DNA from: CAJBIL01 sp044359525
GTDB taxonomy: Bacteria > Pseudomonadota > Gammaproteobacteria > Burkholderiales > Rhodocyclaceae
Assembly (NCBI GenBank): GCA_044359525.1
Contig: JBIKLY010000007.1
Coordinates: 1-60,248, forward strand
Length of the DNA: 60,248 bases
Reading direction: 5' to 3'
In this document: in pieces, positions 26,328 through 34,438 of the stretch
Layout of the letters: the number at the start of each line of letters is the position of its first letter
How positions within the stretch are numbered: the stretch's first letter is position 1
Program-made: the position numbers and the translations under genes
The notes under the pieces: generated by a model
Databases searched by the model: none
The model's input: the letters and a program-made list of their open reading frames with translations, nothing else
Told to the model about the DNA's origin: nothing

Positions 26328-28061
26328 TCAGGCTGACGGGGCAACGTGCTGAACATTGAGCAACGCGGTCGCATCGATGGCGGACACCGGCTTGCTGAAG
26401 AGATAACCCTGATATTCCTCACAGCCAAGACCGGCAATAAACTGCAGGTGCTCACCTGTCTCCACACCTTCAGCAATTACCGACATGCCGAAACTTCGTG
26501 CCAGCATGACAACAGCACGGGTAATCGCTGCGTCACCCGGATCCGTGGTGATATTCCGGACAAATGACTGATCGACCTTCAGCACATCAAGCGGAAACCG
26601 CTTGAGATAGGAGAGGCTGGAGTACCCGGTACCAAAATCATCGAGCGCCAGCTTGACCCCCAGAGATTTCAGACGATGCATGATGGCGATTGCCCGCTCG
26701 GCGGCATGCATCGCCGTTCCTTCGGTAATCTCAAGTTCCAGATTCGCAGCCGGCAAACCCGTACGTTCGAGCACCCGGTCAACAAGGAGGCACAAATCAT
26801 CATCGGCAAACTGTCGAGCCGATAAATTGACAGCCATGCGGATCGGTGCAAACCCATGGTCTATCCACGCCTTGGCCTGAAGGCAGGCAGCTTCGAGAAT
26901 CCATGCGCCGATCGCAACAATCTGACCATTCTCCTCGGCAATCGGGATAAAGCGAACGGGGGAGACCGCACCAAGTTCCGGATGCTGCCAGCGAATCAAT
27001 GCCTCAAAGCCAATCACACGCCCAGTAACAACATTGAGCTGCGGCTGGTAATACACCTGCAATTCATCACGCTCAATCGCCCGGTACAGATCATTGTGCA
27101 AGCGGAGGCGCTCGCCGGCTGCCGCGTTCATTTCGGCAGCAAAGTAGGCAAAGCTCCCGCCACCGCTACGCTTTGCTTCGCCCAAAGCGGTTTCCGCGTG
27201 TTCGAGAAGTATCGTGCTGCTATCGCCATCCTCCGGATAGCAGCTGACACCGGCACTGGCGCTGAGAAAAAGCTCCTGCCCGTCGATGTTGACCGGAGCA
27301 GCAACACGGGCAAGCAAGCGCCTGACCAGTTCAGCAACGTGCTCGTTGCTGCCCACGTCGGCCAGAATTACCGTAAAAATAACACCGCCCAGACGCCCCA
27401 CCCCGTCGAAGGGACTCGCACAAACAGAACGGTCAGCTTCCCCCTGCAGACGATCAGCCACCGCGCGCAGCAAACGATCCCCGGAAACATGACCGAGCGA
27501 ATCGTTGATGCGACTGAAACCTTCAAGGCCGACAACAACCAGTGCCAGCCGGCGTTGACATCGCCACATCGCAGCCAAGGCATGCGGCAAACGCTCAAGC
27601 AAAGCTTCACGATTGGGCAATTCGGTGACCTGATCAACAAAGCGCAAACGCATTGCCTCGGCAGACAAACGCTCACTCTCGGCACGCCGGGTTACCGAAC
27701 GCTCAAGACGGGTGCGCACCGCAGCAAGCAACTCCTCGCGCTGAAAAGGCTTGGTCAGGTAATCATCAGCACCAATATTCATTCCCTGACGCACGGCAGC
27801 GTGATCAGCCATCGCCGTCAACAAGACCACCGGGATTTGCGACAAGTCCGGATCCGCGCGAAGTGTTGACAGCAGCACGTGACCATCCATCACCGGCATC
27901 ATCACATCGCTGAGTACCAGATCCGGCTTGCGGGCGGCGATGCAGCGCAGCGCCTCGGCACCATTCGCGGCACTATCGGTAGAAAACCCTTCGATATCGA
28001 GCAGGCGCTGCAAGTTGCTGCGAATGGCCGGCTCGTCTTCAACCACCAGAATCAGGCTCAT
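26328..28061 (-). CDS. Receiver-GGDEF-EAL protein, predicted c-di-GMP phosphodiesterase
   Basis: A 577-residue protein. The receiver (1-120) has Asp in LVLSDVMMP and Lys in YLTKPF. The GGDEF-like domain (about 140-300) is degenerate: the signature reads GGVIF. The EAL domain (about 315-570) keeps its catalytic set: FEALIRWQHP, NLSARQF, ELEITEG, LDDFGTGYSS, IAEGVET and QGYLFSKP. It should therefore hydrolyse c-di-GMP under control of receiver phosphorylation. Its start codon overlaps the stop of a small upstream frame that looks like a truncated receiver. It is inserted between fbpA and fbpB on the opposite strand to fbpA. Confidence 0.9.
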   Translation of the reverse strand: MSLILVVEDEPAIRSNLQRLLDIEGFSTDSAANGAEALRCIAARKPDLVLSDVMMPVMDGHVLLSTLRADPDLSQIPVVLLTAMADHAAVRQGMNIGADDYLTKPFQREELLAAVRTRLERSVTRRAESERLSAEAMRLRFVDQVTELPNREALLERLPHALAAMWRCQRRLALVVVGLEGFSRINDSLGHVSGDRLLRAVADRLQGEADRSVCASPFDGVGRLGGVIFTVILADVGSNEHVAELVRRLLARVAAPVNIDGQELFLSASAGVSCYPEDGDSSTILLEHAETALGEAKRSGGGSFAYFAAEMNAAAGERLRLHNDLYRAIERDELQVYYQPQLNVVTGRVIGFEALIRWQHPELGAVSPVRFIPIAEENGQIVAIGAWILEAACLQAKAWIDHGFAPIRMAVNLSARQFADDDLCLLVDRVLERTGLPAANLELEITEGTAMHAAERAIAIMHRLKSLGVKLALDDFGTGYSSLSYLKRFPLDVLKVDQSFVRNITTDPGDAAITRAVVMLARSFGMSVIAEGVETGEHLQFIAGLGCEEYQGYLFSKPVSAIDATALLNVQHVAPSA

Positions 28062-28243
28062 GCTGCACCTCGGGCGGCCAGATGTCGTGCAAGCAAAGCA
28101 CGCACATAGTCCATGACAAACCGTTTCATGAGATTGCCGCTGGCAGCATTAAGCAACGCGCGATGTTTTGCCCGCGTGACACACCGGCTCGGCCAGTTCG
28201 CGCGGATCGGCGCCTCGTCTTCAACAACAAAAATTCTTGCCAT
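28058..28243 (-). pseudogene. Truncated receiver-domain remnant
   Basis: A 61-codon frame beginning MARIFVVEDEAPIRANW, which matches the first strand and helix of a CheY-like receiver and parallels the start of the adjacent gene (LILVVEDEPAIRSNL). After about 16 residues it departs from the receiver fold, and no phosphoacceptor Asp or Lys follows. Its TGA stop overlaps the ATG of the receiver-GGDEF-EAL gene, so if translated it would couple to it. I read it as the 5' stub of a deleted response-regulator gene. Confidence 0.55.
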
Positions 28244-28377
28244 ATTCAAAACCCTCGATCCGAAGGCGCTCCTGAAATCAGGTAGATATTCACCGGAACC
28301 GGTGAACGTTCAGACTAGCATAAGACAATCGCATGCGCCAATTTTCGCTTTTCGGACGGATGACAAACGCCATGCAT

Positions 28378-30012
28378 TCAGCGCTGGCGCCGGGCAATCT
28401 GCCGCGACAAGGCGATCAGCGGCAGAAGTCCGACCGCAACGATCGCCAGTGCTGCGGTCGAGGCTTCGCCCAGACGCTCATCCGAGGCCAGCGTGTACGC
28501 CTGCGTGGCCAGCGTGTCGAAGTTGAACGGTCGCATTACCAGCGTCGCCGGCAATTCCTTCATCACATCGACAAACACCAGCAGGCCGGCCGTAAACAGA
28601 CTGCCACGCAAAATCGGCAGGTGCACGCGCCGCAAGGTCTCGCCTTGCGCAACGCCAAGGCTGCGCGCCGCGTCGTCCATGCTGGCTGTAATCTTGGACA
28701 AACTGGAACCGACCGACTGCAGCGCGACGGCCAGAAAACGCACGAGGTAGGCATAAATCAGCGCCGCGATCCCGCCGGTAATCAGCAGCCCCGGATTGTT
28801 GCCGAACCAGATTTCCCATTGTCCGGCCAGCCAGTTATCAAGCCGCGTCACCGGAATCAGCACACCGACGGCAATCACTGAACCGGGAACCGCATAACCG
28901 AGGCTGACCAGCCGGTTGAGCAGGCGCGCCATCACCCCCCGGGAAAGGCGTGCACCGTAGGCCAGCAGCACCGCCAGGACAACCGCAATCAGGGCAGTGA
29001 GCCCGGCCAGCAGAAAGCTGTTGCGCGCCAGACCGACAAAACGTTCGCCAAACTGCGCGTCGCCCTCAGTCAAAGCCAGGCGCAGAAGCAACCCGGCCGG
29101 CAAGAGGAATCCGAGAATCAGCGGCACGGCACAGGCCAGCATCGCCGCCCAGGCATGCCAGCCACGCAAACGATAGCCGGCCATCCGTCGATTGCGCCCA
29201 GTCGTGTTGTGAAAGCGGGCGCGGCCACGCGAGCCGTATTCGAGAAGCAGCAAAACGATGACAAAACCAAGGAGAGCAGCCGCCAGTTGGGCGGCGGCAA
29301 TCCGGTCACCCAGCGAAAACCAGGCGCGATAAATACCGGTGGTGAAGGTCTGCACGCCGAAGTAGGAGACGGTACCGTAATCAGCCAGTGTTTCCATCAA
29401 CGCCAGCGTCGCCCCGGCGGCCACCGCCGGGCGCGCCAGCGGCAGGGAAACACGGAAAAAACTGCGCCATGGCCCAAGCCCGAGCGTGCGCGCCGCTTCG
29501 AGCATGCCGCTGGCACGTTCAATAAAAGCCGTGCGCGCCAGCAGATAGACATAGGGATACAAAACAAAAATGAACATCAGCACCGCACCGCCCAGTGTGC
29601 GTATATCCGGGAACCAGTAATCGGCACGCGTCCAGCCGAAGAACTCGCGCAACCAAGTCTGCAGCGGACCGACAAACTGCAGGAAATCGGTATAGACATA
29701 AGCCAGCACGTAGGCCGGCACCGCCAGCGGCAAAACCAGCACCCACTCAAAAATCCGCCGCCCGGGAAAATCGTGCATCGCCGTCAGCCAGGCGGTGGCC
29801 ACGCCCAGCACGATCACGCCAAGGCCGACACCGAGACAAAGCCACAGGGTATTGGCGACATACTCGGGCAGTACGGTTGACGCCAGATGCGCCCACGTCG
29901 CCCCGGTGCCGCCACTGAAAACGTTCGCCAGCACGCTCGCCACCGGCAGCCCGACCAGGGCGGCAACAGTTACGGAAATGACGAGCAGGGAATTGAAGCG
30001 GACAGTTTTCAT
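28378..30012 (-). CDS. fbpB: Ferric iron ABC transporter, fused permease FbpB
   Basis: A 544-residue inner-membrane protein with about twelve helices in two homologous halves. Each half carries an ABC-permease EAA loop: EAARTLGLGPWRSFFRVSLP in the first half and DDAARSLGVAQGETLRRVHLP in the second. This is the fused arrangement of the FbpB/SfuB iron permeases. The ATG of MKTVRFNSLL is chosen; the frame is open further upstream but runs into the divergent fbpC region. It is transcribed away from fbpC. Confidence 0.9.
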   Translation of the reverse strand: MKTVRFNSLLVISVTVAALVGLPVASVLANVFSGGTGATWAHLASTVLPEYVANTLWLCLGVGLGVIVLGVATAWLTAMHDFPGRRIFEWVLVLPLAVPAYVLAYVYTDFLQFVGPLQTWLREFFGWTRADYWFPDIRTLGGAVLMFIFVLYPYVYLLARTAFIERASGMLEAARTLGLGPWRSFFRVSLPLARPAVAAGATLALMETLADYGTVSYFGVQTFTTGIYRAWFSLGDRIAAAQLAAALLGFVIVLLLLEYGSRGRARFHNTTGRNRRMAGYRLRGWHAWAAMLACAVPLILGFLLPAGLLLRLALTEGDAQFGERFVGLARNSFLLAGLTALIAVVLAVLLAYGARLSRGVMARLLNRLVSLGYAVPGSVIAVGVLIPVTRLDNWLAGQWEIWFGNNPGLLITGGIAALIYAYLVRFLAVALQSVGSSLSKITASMDDAARSLGVAQGETLRRVHLPILRGSLFTAGLLVFVDVMKELPATLVMRPFNFDTLATQAYTLASDERLGEASTAALAIVAVGLLPLIALSRQIARRQR

Positions 30013-30090
30013 CGATAGGCGCTGTAAATGCGAATTATAATTGACCACTCGACAATTTTCTGTCTGAACCCAATCAAATCTGCTCGCCCC

Positions 30091-31200
30091 ATGGCTCACC
30101 TTGAACTTGACAACATCGTCCAGCGTTACGGCACGCACACCGTCGTCAATGGTGTCGGCTTTCGCGTCGACGCCGGCAAGATCGCCTGCCTGCTCGGCCC
30201 CTCGGGCTGCGGCAAGACGACGCTGTTGCGCTGCATTGCGGGCTTCGAGGAGATTGCTGGCGGTGAAATCCGCATCGAGAATACGCGGGTCAGCGCTACC
30301 GGCTTTCGTGTACCGCCCGAGCGCCGGCGTATCGGCATGGTATTTCAGGACTACGCGCTGTTTCCACACCTCAACGTCGCCGAGAACATCAGTTTCGGCC
30401 TGTCAAAAACAAGCCGTGAGGAGCGTACGACAAGGGTCGACGAACTGCTCGCGACAGTTGGTCTGAGCGGCCAGGGCGGGAAATATCCGCATGAACTGTC
30501 GGGCGGCCAGCAGCAGCGTGTGGCCCTGGCCCGCGCACTGGCGCCGCGCCCGGAACTGATTCTGCTCGACGAACCATTCTCCAATCTCGACGTCGACCTG
30601 CGCGAGCGACTGTCTCTTGAAGTTCGCGACATTCTCAAAAGCCAGGGGATGACCGCCGTACTCGTCACGCACGACCAGCACGAAGCCTTCGCCATGGCCG
30701 ACGAAATCGGCGTCATGGCCGACGGAACAATCCAGCAATGGGATACGCCCTACAATCTCTACCATCAGCCGGCCAACCGCTTTGTCGCCGATTTTGTCGG
30801 CCAGGGCGTCTTCCTGCCGGGTCGCGTGGTTGACAACAACAACGTCGAAGTCGAACTCGGCATCCTTGAATCGCATATCCCGCTCGAATGCAGCCAGGGC
30901 TGTGAAGATTGCGGCAAGGGCTGCGGCGTCGAGGTACTGCTGCGTCCGGATGACATTATCCACGACGACCGCAGCAGCCTGCAGGCCGAAGTCCTGCACA
31001 AATCCTTTCGCGGCGCCGACATTCTCTACACACTACGCCTCAACAGCGGTGCCAAAATCCTTTCGCTGGTGCCATCGCACCACAACCACGCGCTCGGGGA
31101 AAAGATCGGCATCAAGCTCGACGTTGACCATGTCGTTGCCTTCAAGACGCCGACAAGGGTTTTCCCGCCAGGCCGGCAGACCATCACCTTTCACCGATGA
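30091..31200 (+). CDS. fbpC: Ferric iron ABC transporter ATPase FbpC, with a four-Cys cluster
   Basis: A 369-residue ATPase energising the Fbp permease. It has Walker A GPSGCGKTT (36-44), signature LSGGQQQR (about 137-144), Walker B LILLDEPF and switch His in LVTHDQHE. The C-terminal regulatory region contains an unusual CSQGCEDCGKGCG stretch (Cys 267, 271, 274 and 278) just before the LLRPDD segment of the TOBE-like domain, suggesting a metal or redox site. The ATG of MAHLELDNIV is chosen over a start 63 bp upstream that is not FbpC-like. The gene diverges from fbpB across 78 bp; aat follows 18 bp downstream. Confidence 0.92.
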   Translation: MAHLELDNIVQRYGTHTVVNGVGFRVDAGKIACLLGPSGCGKTTLLRCIAGFEEIAGGEIRIENTRVSATGFRVPPERRRIGMVFQDYALFPHLNVAENISFGLSKTSREERTTRVDELLATVGLSGQGGKYPHELSGGQQQRVALARALAPRPELILLDEPFSNLDVDLRERLSLEVRDILKSQGMTAVLVTHDQHEAFAMADEIGVMADGTIQQWDTPYNLYHQPANRFVADFVGQGVFLPGRVVDNNNVEVELGILESHIPLECSQGCEDCGKGCGVEVLLRPDDIIHDDRSSLQAEVLHKSFRGADILYTLRLNSGAKILSLVPSHHNHALGEKIGIKLDVDHVVAFKTPTRVFPPGRQTITFHR

Positions 31201-31218
31201 TTTTTCGATGTTTTTTCG

Positions 31219-31926
31219 ATGATTCCCTGGCTCATCGGTGACGCACCCTTCCCGCCCCTGGACCAGGCGTTCAGTGAGCCGAACGGCCTGCTCTGCGCCG
31301 GTGGCGACCTCACCCCGGCACGCATTATCGAAGCCTACCGGGAGGGCATCTTCCCGTGGTTCTCAGCTGGCGAACCAGTTCTCTGGTGGAGCCCCGACCC
31401 GCGCATGGTGCTGTTCCCGGCCGAATTCAAAATTTCGCGCACGCTGCGCCGCACGCTGCGTGCCGGCAACTACGAAATCCGGCTCGACAGCGCCTTCCCG
31501 GAAGTCATTCGCGCCTGCGCCGAAACACCGCGCCACGGCCAGCCCGGCACCTGGATCACGCGCGAAATGCAGCGCGCCTACCGGCAACTCTTCGAACTCG
31601 GCATCGCGCATTCGGTCGAAGTATGGATAGATCGGCAACTGGCTGGCGGCCTTTACGGGCTGGCGATCGGTCGCATGTTTTACGGCGAATCGATGTTTTC
31701 CCACGTCACCAATGCCTCGAAGATCGCCGCCGCACATCTCGCTCGTTTTCTTGAATCACAGGGATTCGGCATGATAGATTGCCAAATGAACACAGCACAC
31801 CTCGCCTCGCTGGGCGCCCGGGAAATCCCGCGCGATGATTTCATGTCGAGGCTACGCGCACTGGTGGCAATGAATATTCACGCCGGTCACTGGCCAAGAG
31901 GTGCAGCCAGCCAACCCTGGGAATAA
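31219..31926 (+). CDS. aat: Leucyl/phenylalanyl-tRNA-protein transferase
   Basis: Adds Leu or Phe to proteins with N-terminal Arg or Lys, marking them for ClpS/ClpAP (N-end rule). The 235-residue length and the motifs LLCAGGDLTPARIIEAYREG, GIFPWFSAGEPVLWWSPDPR and GRMFYGESMFS are diagnostic. It starts 18 bp after fbpC and is followed 5 bp later by bpt, so the two N-end-rule genes are almost certainly cotranscribed. Confidence 0.96.
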   Translation: MIPWLIGDAPFPPLDQAFSEPNGLLCAGGDLTPARIIEAYREGIFPWFSAGEPVLWWSPDPRMVLFPAEFKISRTLRRTLRAGNYEIRLDSAFPEVIRACAETPRHGQPGTWITREMQRAYRQLFELGIAHSVEVWIDRQLAGGLYGLAIGRMFYGESMFSHVTNASKIAAAHLARFLESQGFGMIDCQMNTAHLASLGAREIPRDDFMSRLRALVAMNIHAGHWPRGAASQPWE

Positions 31927-31931
31927 GAAAA

Positions 31932-32684
31932 ATGTCCCGCCTGAACGACTCCGACCTGCCCTTTTCACTGCTGCAGTTTTACAGCACGGCACCCTATGCC
32001 TGCAGTTACCTCGCCAACGAAAAGGCCCGCTCACAAGTCGCCACACCAACCCACCTGATCAACGCCGAAGTTTATGGCGAACTGGTGCGCGCCGGCTTCC
32101 GCCGCAGCGGTGTATTTACCTATCGGCCGCACTGCGACGAATGTCGCGCCTGCGTTCCCGTCCGCCTGCCGATCGCCCGCTTTACGCCAAACCGCAGCCA
32201 GCGGCGTAGCCTGGGGGCGCATGGCGAACTGCGTGCGCGCGAACTTCCCCTCGGTTTTTTTGACGCGCACTATCAGCTCTATCTGCGCTACCAGTCGGCG
32301 CGCCACGCCGGCGGTGGCATGGATCAGGACAGCCACGAGCAGTACTCACATTTCCTGCTGCAAAGCCGCGTCGACACCCGCCTCATTGAATTTACCGACC
32401 CCGCCGACAATAACGCACTACGCATGGTCAGCATCGTCGATGTGCTGAACGACGGCCTCTCGTCGGTTTACACTTTTTACGACCCCGACATTGCCGGCGC
32501 CAGTTTTGGTACCTACAACGTACTTTGGCAGATCGCCCAGTGCGCGGCCAACAAGCTACCCTATCTCTATCTTGGCTACTGGATTCGCAACAGTCAGAAG
32601 ATGGCCTACAAATCGAATTTCCGGCCGATCGAAGGTTTATCTGACGGGCTGTGGCGGGATCTCGATGAAAGCCAGGCCCTATAG
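31932..32684 (+). CDS. bpt: Aspartate/glutamate leucyltransferase Bpt
   Basis: Arginyltransferase-like enzyme that leucylates N-terminal Asp or Glu, complementing Aat in the bacterial N-end rule. The 250-residue product has the Cys-rich N-terminal motif YRPHCDECRACVPVR and the conserved acyltransferase core (STAPYACSYL, LGYWIRNSQKMAYKSNF). Pairing with aat is the usual betaproteobacterial order. Confidence 0.94.
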   Translation: MSRLNDSDLPFSLLQFYSTAPYACSYLANEKARSQVATPTHLINAEVYGELVRAGFRRSGVFTYRPHCDECRACVPVRLPIARFTPNRSQRRSLGAHGELRARELPLGFFDAHYQLYLRYQSARHAGGGMDQDSHEQYSHFLLQSRVDTRLIEFTDPADNNALRMVSIVDVLNDGLSSVYTFYDPDIAGASFGTYNVLWQIAQCAANKLPYLYLGYWIRNSQKMAYKSNFRPIEGLSDGLWRDLDESQAL

Positions 32685-32733
32685 ATCGCCCGAATTGACG
32701 CGCGCATCCGGCGCGCCGATGGACTTGAGAATG

Positions 32734-32856
32734 AACCCAAAAAGCGTAGTTCTAACCACAACGGGCACAACGGGCACAACGAAAACCCAAGTTCTCAGGG
32801 GGTTCGTTGACCACCCATTGGGTGACTCCACAAAATGGTTAACTGCTTTTTCCAGG
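32734..32856. repeat. Short hairpin-family element inserted in an hsdM stub
   Basis: About 123 bp bounded by inverted ends: AACCCAAAAAGC on the left and, read from the right, CCTGGAAAAAGCAGTTAACC. Inside are three CACAACGGG-like units and the pair CACCCA/TGGGTG. The right tip (TAACTGCTTTTTCCAGG) is identical over 17 bp to the flank of the element at 12.0 kb. It begins a few bases after the conserved N-terminal codons of hsdM, so it lies inside former coding sequence. Exact ends are estimates. Confidence 0.65.
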
Positions 32857-32861
32857 ATGAC

Positions 32862-32915
32862 GCGCAGCACGTTGCAGTAGTTCCAGAGTTTCTGGACGAT
32901 GGTGGCGGAGTTCAT
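32862..32915 (-). pseudogene. hsdM 5' stub (type I methyltransferase)
   Basis: Eighteen codons reading MNSATIVQKLWNYCNVLR, which match the conserved N-terminus of type I restriction-modification methyltransferase subunits. The next codons belong to a hairpin repeat, and nothing HsdM-like follows. The ATG overlaps the stop of the nucleotidyltransferase gene upstream (ATGA), showing that the lost hsdM was once translationally coupled to it. Confidence 0.65.
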
Positions 32916-33457
32916 TGGGGTTCAAGTCCTGCAATTGCCGAGATACGGTGACGTACCGCCGCTATCCGGCTTTGAAAAAGTTCGTCGTAAGCTACCAGGC
33001 CGGGGAGCGTGTTTTCAAAATCAGGGTGCCGCCCCAATTCGTCGAAGCGCATTGCCAGATAAGCGCGTAATCCAGCGTCTGCTGCCGCCACCACATTGAC
33101 AATAAGTCGCCCCCCTTCGACCACGTTCACGATGTCTTCCAGATCATGGCTCATCACCACATCGTTCTTGCCGCGCGTGTGGAAAGCCTCAAATTTTGTC
33201 GCGAGAAAAGCAGGCGCCGAGATGTCCCGACTGAAGCCGCGCCCCGCGAACTTGCGCTCCAGTGCATGGTAGCCATGCAGTGCCGCCACCTCGGCGATCA
33301 CGTCAACGTCGTAAGTCACTCTGGCCGGTGAAGCACTGGGTGCGTCGATCAGCAGACTGGCCGCACAACCGCCGACCAGAACCAGCTCGTCGCACAGATC
33401 CCCCAGCGCCTCGGCCACAACCTCGACACGAACCACGTTGGGATCACCCGGATTCAC
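32912..33457 (-). CDS. AbiEii-like nucleotidyltransferase, internally deleted
   Basis: A 181-residue protein. The N-terminal part (VLVGGCAASLLID, TYDVDVIAEV) is a nucleotidyltransferase-fold motif pair, and the C-terminal part (SAPAFLATKFEAFHTRGKND, HDLEDIVNVVEG) is the usual tail of this family. From memory of the family, about 45-50 residues that normally follow GFSRD (the segment with the third acidic residue) are missing: GFSRD joins directly to ISAPAF in frame. The gene is therefore probably inactive although open. It overlaps the HTH gene upstream by 4 bp and the hsdM stub downstream by 4 bp. Confidence 0.6.
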   Translation of the reverse strand: MNPGDPNVVRVEVVAEALGDLCDELVLVGGCAASLLIDAPSASPARVTYDVDVIAEVAALHGYHALERKFAGRGFSRDISAPAFLATKFEAFHTRGKNDVVMSHDLEDIVNVVEGGRLIVNVVAAADAGLRAYLAMRFDELGRHPDFENTLPGLVAYDELFQSRIAAVRHRISAIAGLEPQ

Positions 33458-33987
33458 AGACGCTCCTCGAACAATTGCTGCGCCAGTGCGCGCTCCCGCA
33501 CATTGCCACTACGCAACGCATCGAAGAGCGCCAGATTTTCATAGAGCGCAGGGCTGCGCAAAGCGGCAGCGGGGGCCGAAGGATAAAGCGGCGTCAGGCT
33601 GATGCCGCGCACACTACCTTCCGCTGAAGGCCATACGGGGGACGGATCAGCCGAGGGTGCAATGTGGGCATTCAGCGGCGGCGCCGCATAGGCGGTCGGC
33701 ACCCCGCCAACCATTGTTCCTCTGGCGGCCGGAAAGGCGTATTTGGCACCGTGGAACAGAAACTCCTTGAACGCCGACTTGATGATCGTTGGGCGCCTGG
33801 CATCAAAAAACAGCAGCCGTGCCTGCTCTGCACGCCTGAGTGCGCCGTGCACTTCCGACATCGAGAGCCCGGCAAATGCCGCAAGCTCCGGGTAGGTAAT
33901 GCTTTCCTGGCGCCACGCCGCCAGAGCTAGCAGGAGATACAAATCCTGGGATTTAAGCGTCGGTTGGCGATTGGGGATTCGAGGCAT
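33454..33987 (-). CDS. HTH regulator/antitoxin-like partner of the nucleotidyltransferase
   Basis: A 177-residue protein with a winged-helix or HTH-like N-terminus (DLYLLLALAAWRQESITYPELAAFAGLSMSEVHGALRRAEQ, about residues 15-55) and a Pro/Ala-rich C-terminal half. Its position directly upstream of, and overlapping, a nucleotidyltransferase gene suggests an AbiEi-like autoregulatory antitoxin, but I cannot assign a named family. A 30-bp near-perfect palindrome lies 18 bp upstream of its start and is a plausible operator. Confidence 0.6.
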   Translation of the reverse strand: MPRIPNRQPTLKSQDLYLLLALAAWRQESITYPELAAFAGLSMSEVHGALRRAEQARLLFFDARRPTIIKSAFKEFLFHGAKYAFPAARGTMVGGVPTAYAAPPLNAHIAPSADPSPVWPSAEGSVRGISLTPLYPSAPAAALRSPALYENLALFDALRSGNVRERALAQQLFEERL

Positions 33988-34005
33988 GATCCTGGGTTTT
34001 CAGGT

Positions 34006-34035
34006 TAGTTTCGCATTTCGCGAAATACGAAACTA
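34006..34035. promoter_or_regulatory. 30-bp near-perfect palindrome, probable operator
   Basis: The arms TAGTTTCGCATTTCG and CGAAATACGAAACTA match at 14 of 15 positions. It sits in the 145-bp divergent region between the HTH gene and the MNT gene. A related palindrome CATTTCAAGAAATG at 34122-34135 overlaps the MNT start codon, so one regulator could control both directions. Confidence 0.7.
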
Positions 34036-34132
34036 CTTTAAAACCAATATACTGTCAACGAACTACTGAACAAGAAAAGTCCGACCCAAGTAGCGCTTGG
34101 CGCCATATTTTTCGATATTCTCATTTCAAGAA

Positions 34133-34438
34133 ATGCGAAAAAACCGGGTACTCGGCTTCATTCGCTATTCGCTATCCAGCCAGTACGATCTGGCGGAGGC
34201 GGTGCTGTTCGGCAGCCGCGCTCGCCGGACACATCGGCCGGACAGCGGTGCGGATATTGCCGTGGTCCTGCGCGGCCCGCACGGGCAGCGCGCCGACACG
34301 GCGGTGAACATGGCCGGCATCGCCTTCGGCGTGCTGATCGAGGCGGTACCGCTCCGGGAAGATGAGTGGGCACACCCGGAACACTTCAACAACCCAGCGC
34401 TTATCGCAAACATCCAGCGTGACGGAGTTCGTCTGTGA
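34133..34438 (+). CDS. MNT-domain nucleotidyltransferase (MntA-like)
   Basis: A 101-residue minimal nucleotidyltransferase of the kind that acts as antitoxin to HEPN toxins by adding AMP. The signature reads LFGSRARRTHRPDSGADIAV. The GS pair is present, but where the family has D-x-D the first Asp is Gly (GAD), so catalysis may be lost. The ATG of MRKNRVLGFIRY lies within a small palindrome; a start 36 bp upstream is possible. Its stop overlaps the remains of its HEPN partner. Confidence 0.65.
   Translation: MRKNRVLGFIRYSLSSQYDLAEAVLFGSRARRTHRPDSGADIAVVLRGPHGQRADTAVNMAGIAFGVLIEAVPLREDEWAHPEHFNNPALIANIQRDGVRL

Noticed and set aside
30013..30090. Fur box in the fbpB-fbpC divergent region (AATGCGAATTATAATT)
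   Set aside because: The match to a Fur operator is weaker than the one upstream of fbpA and too poor to list as a feature; a matrix scan would decide.
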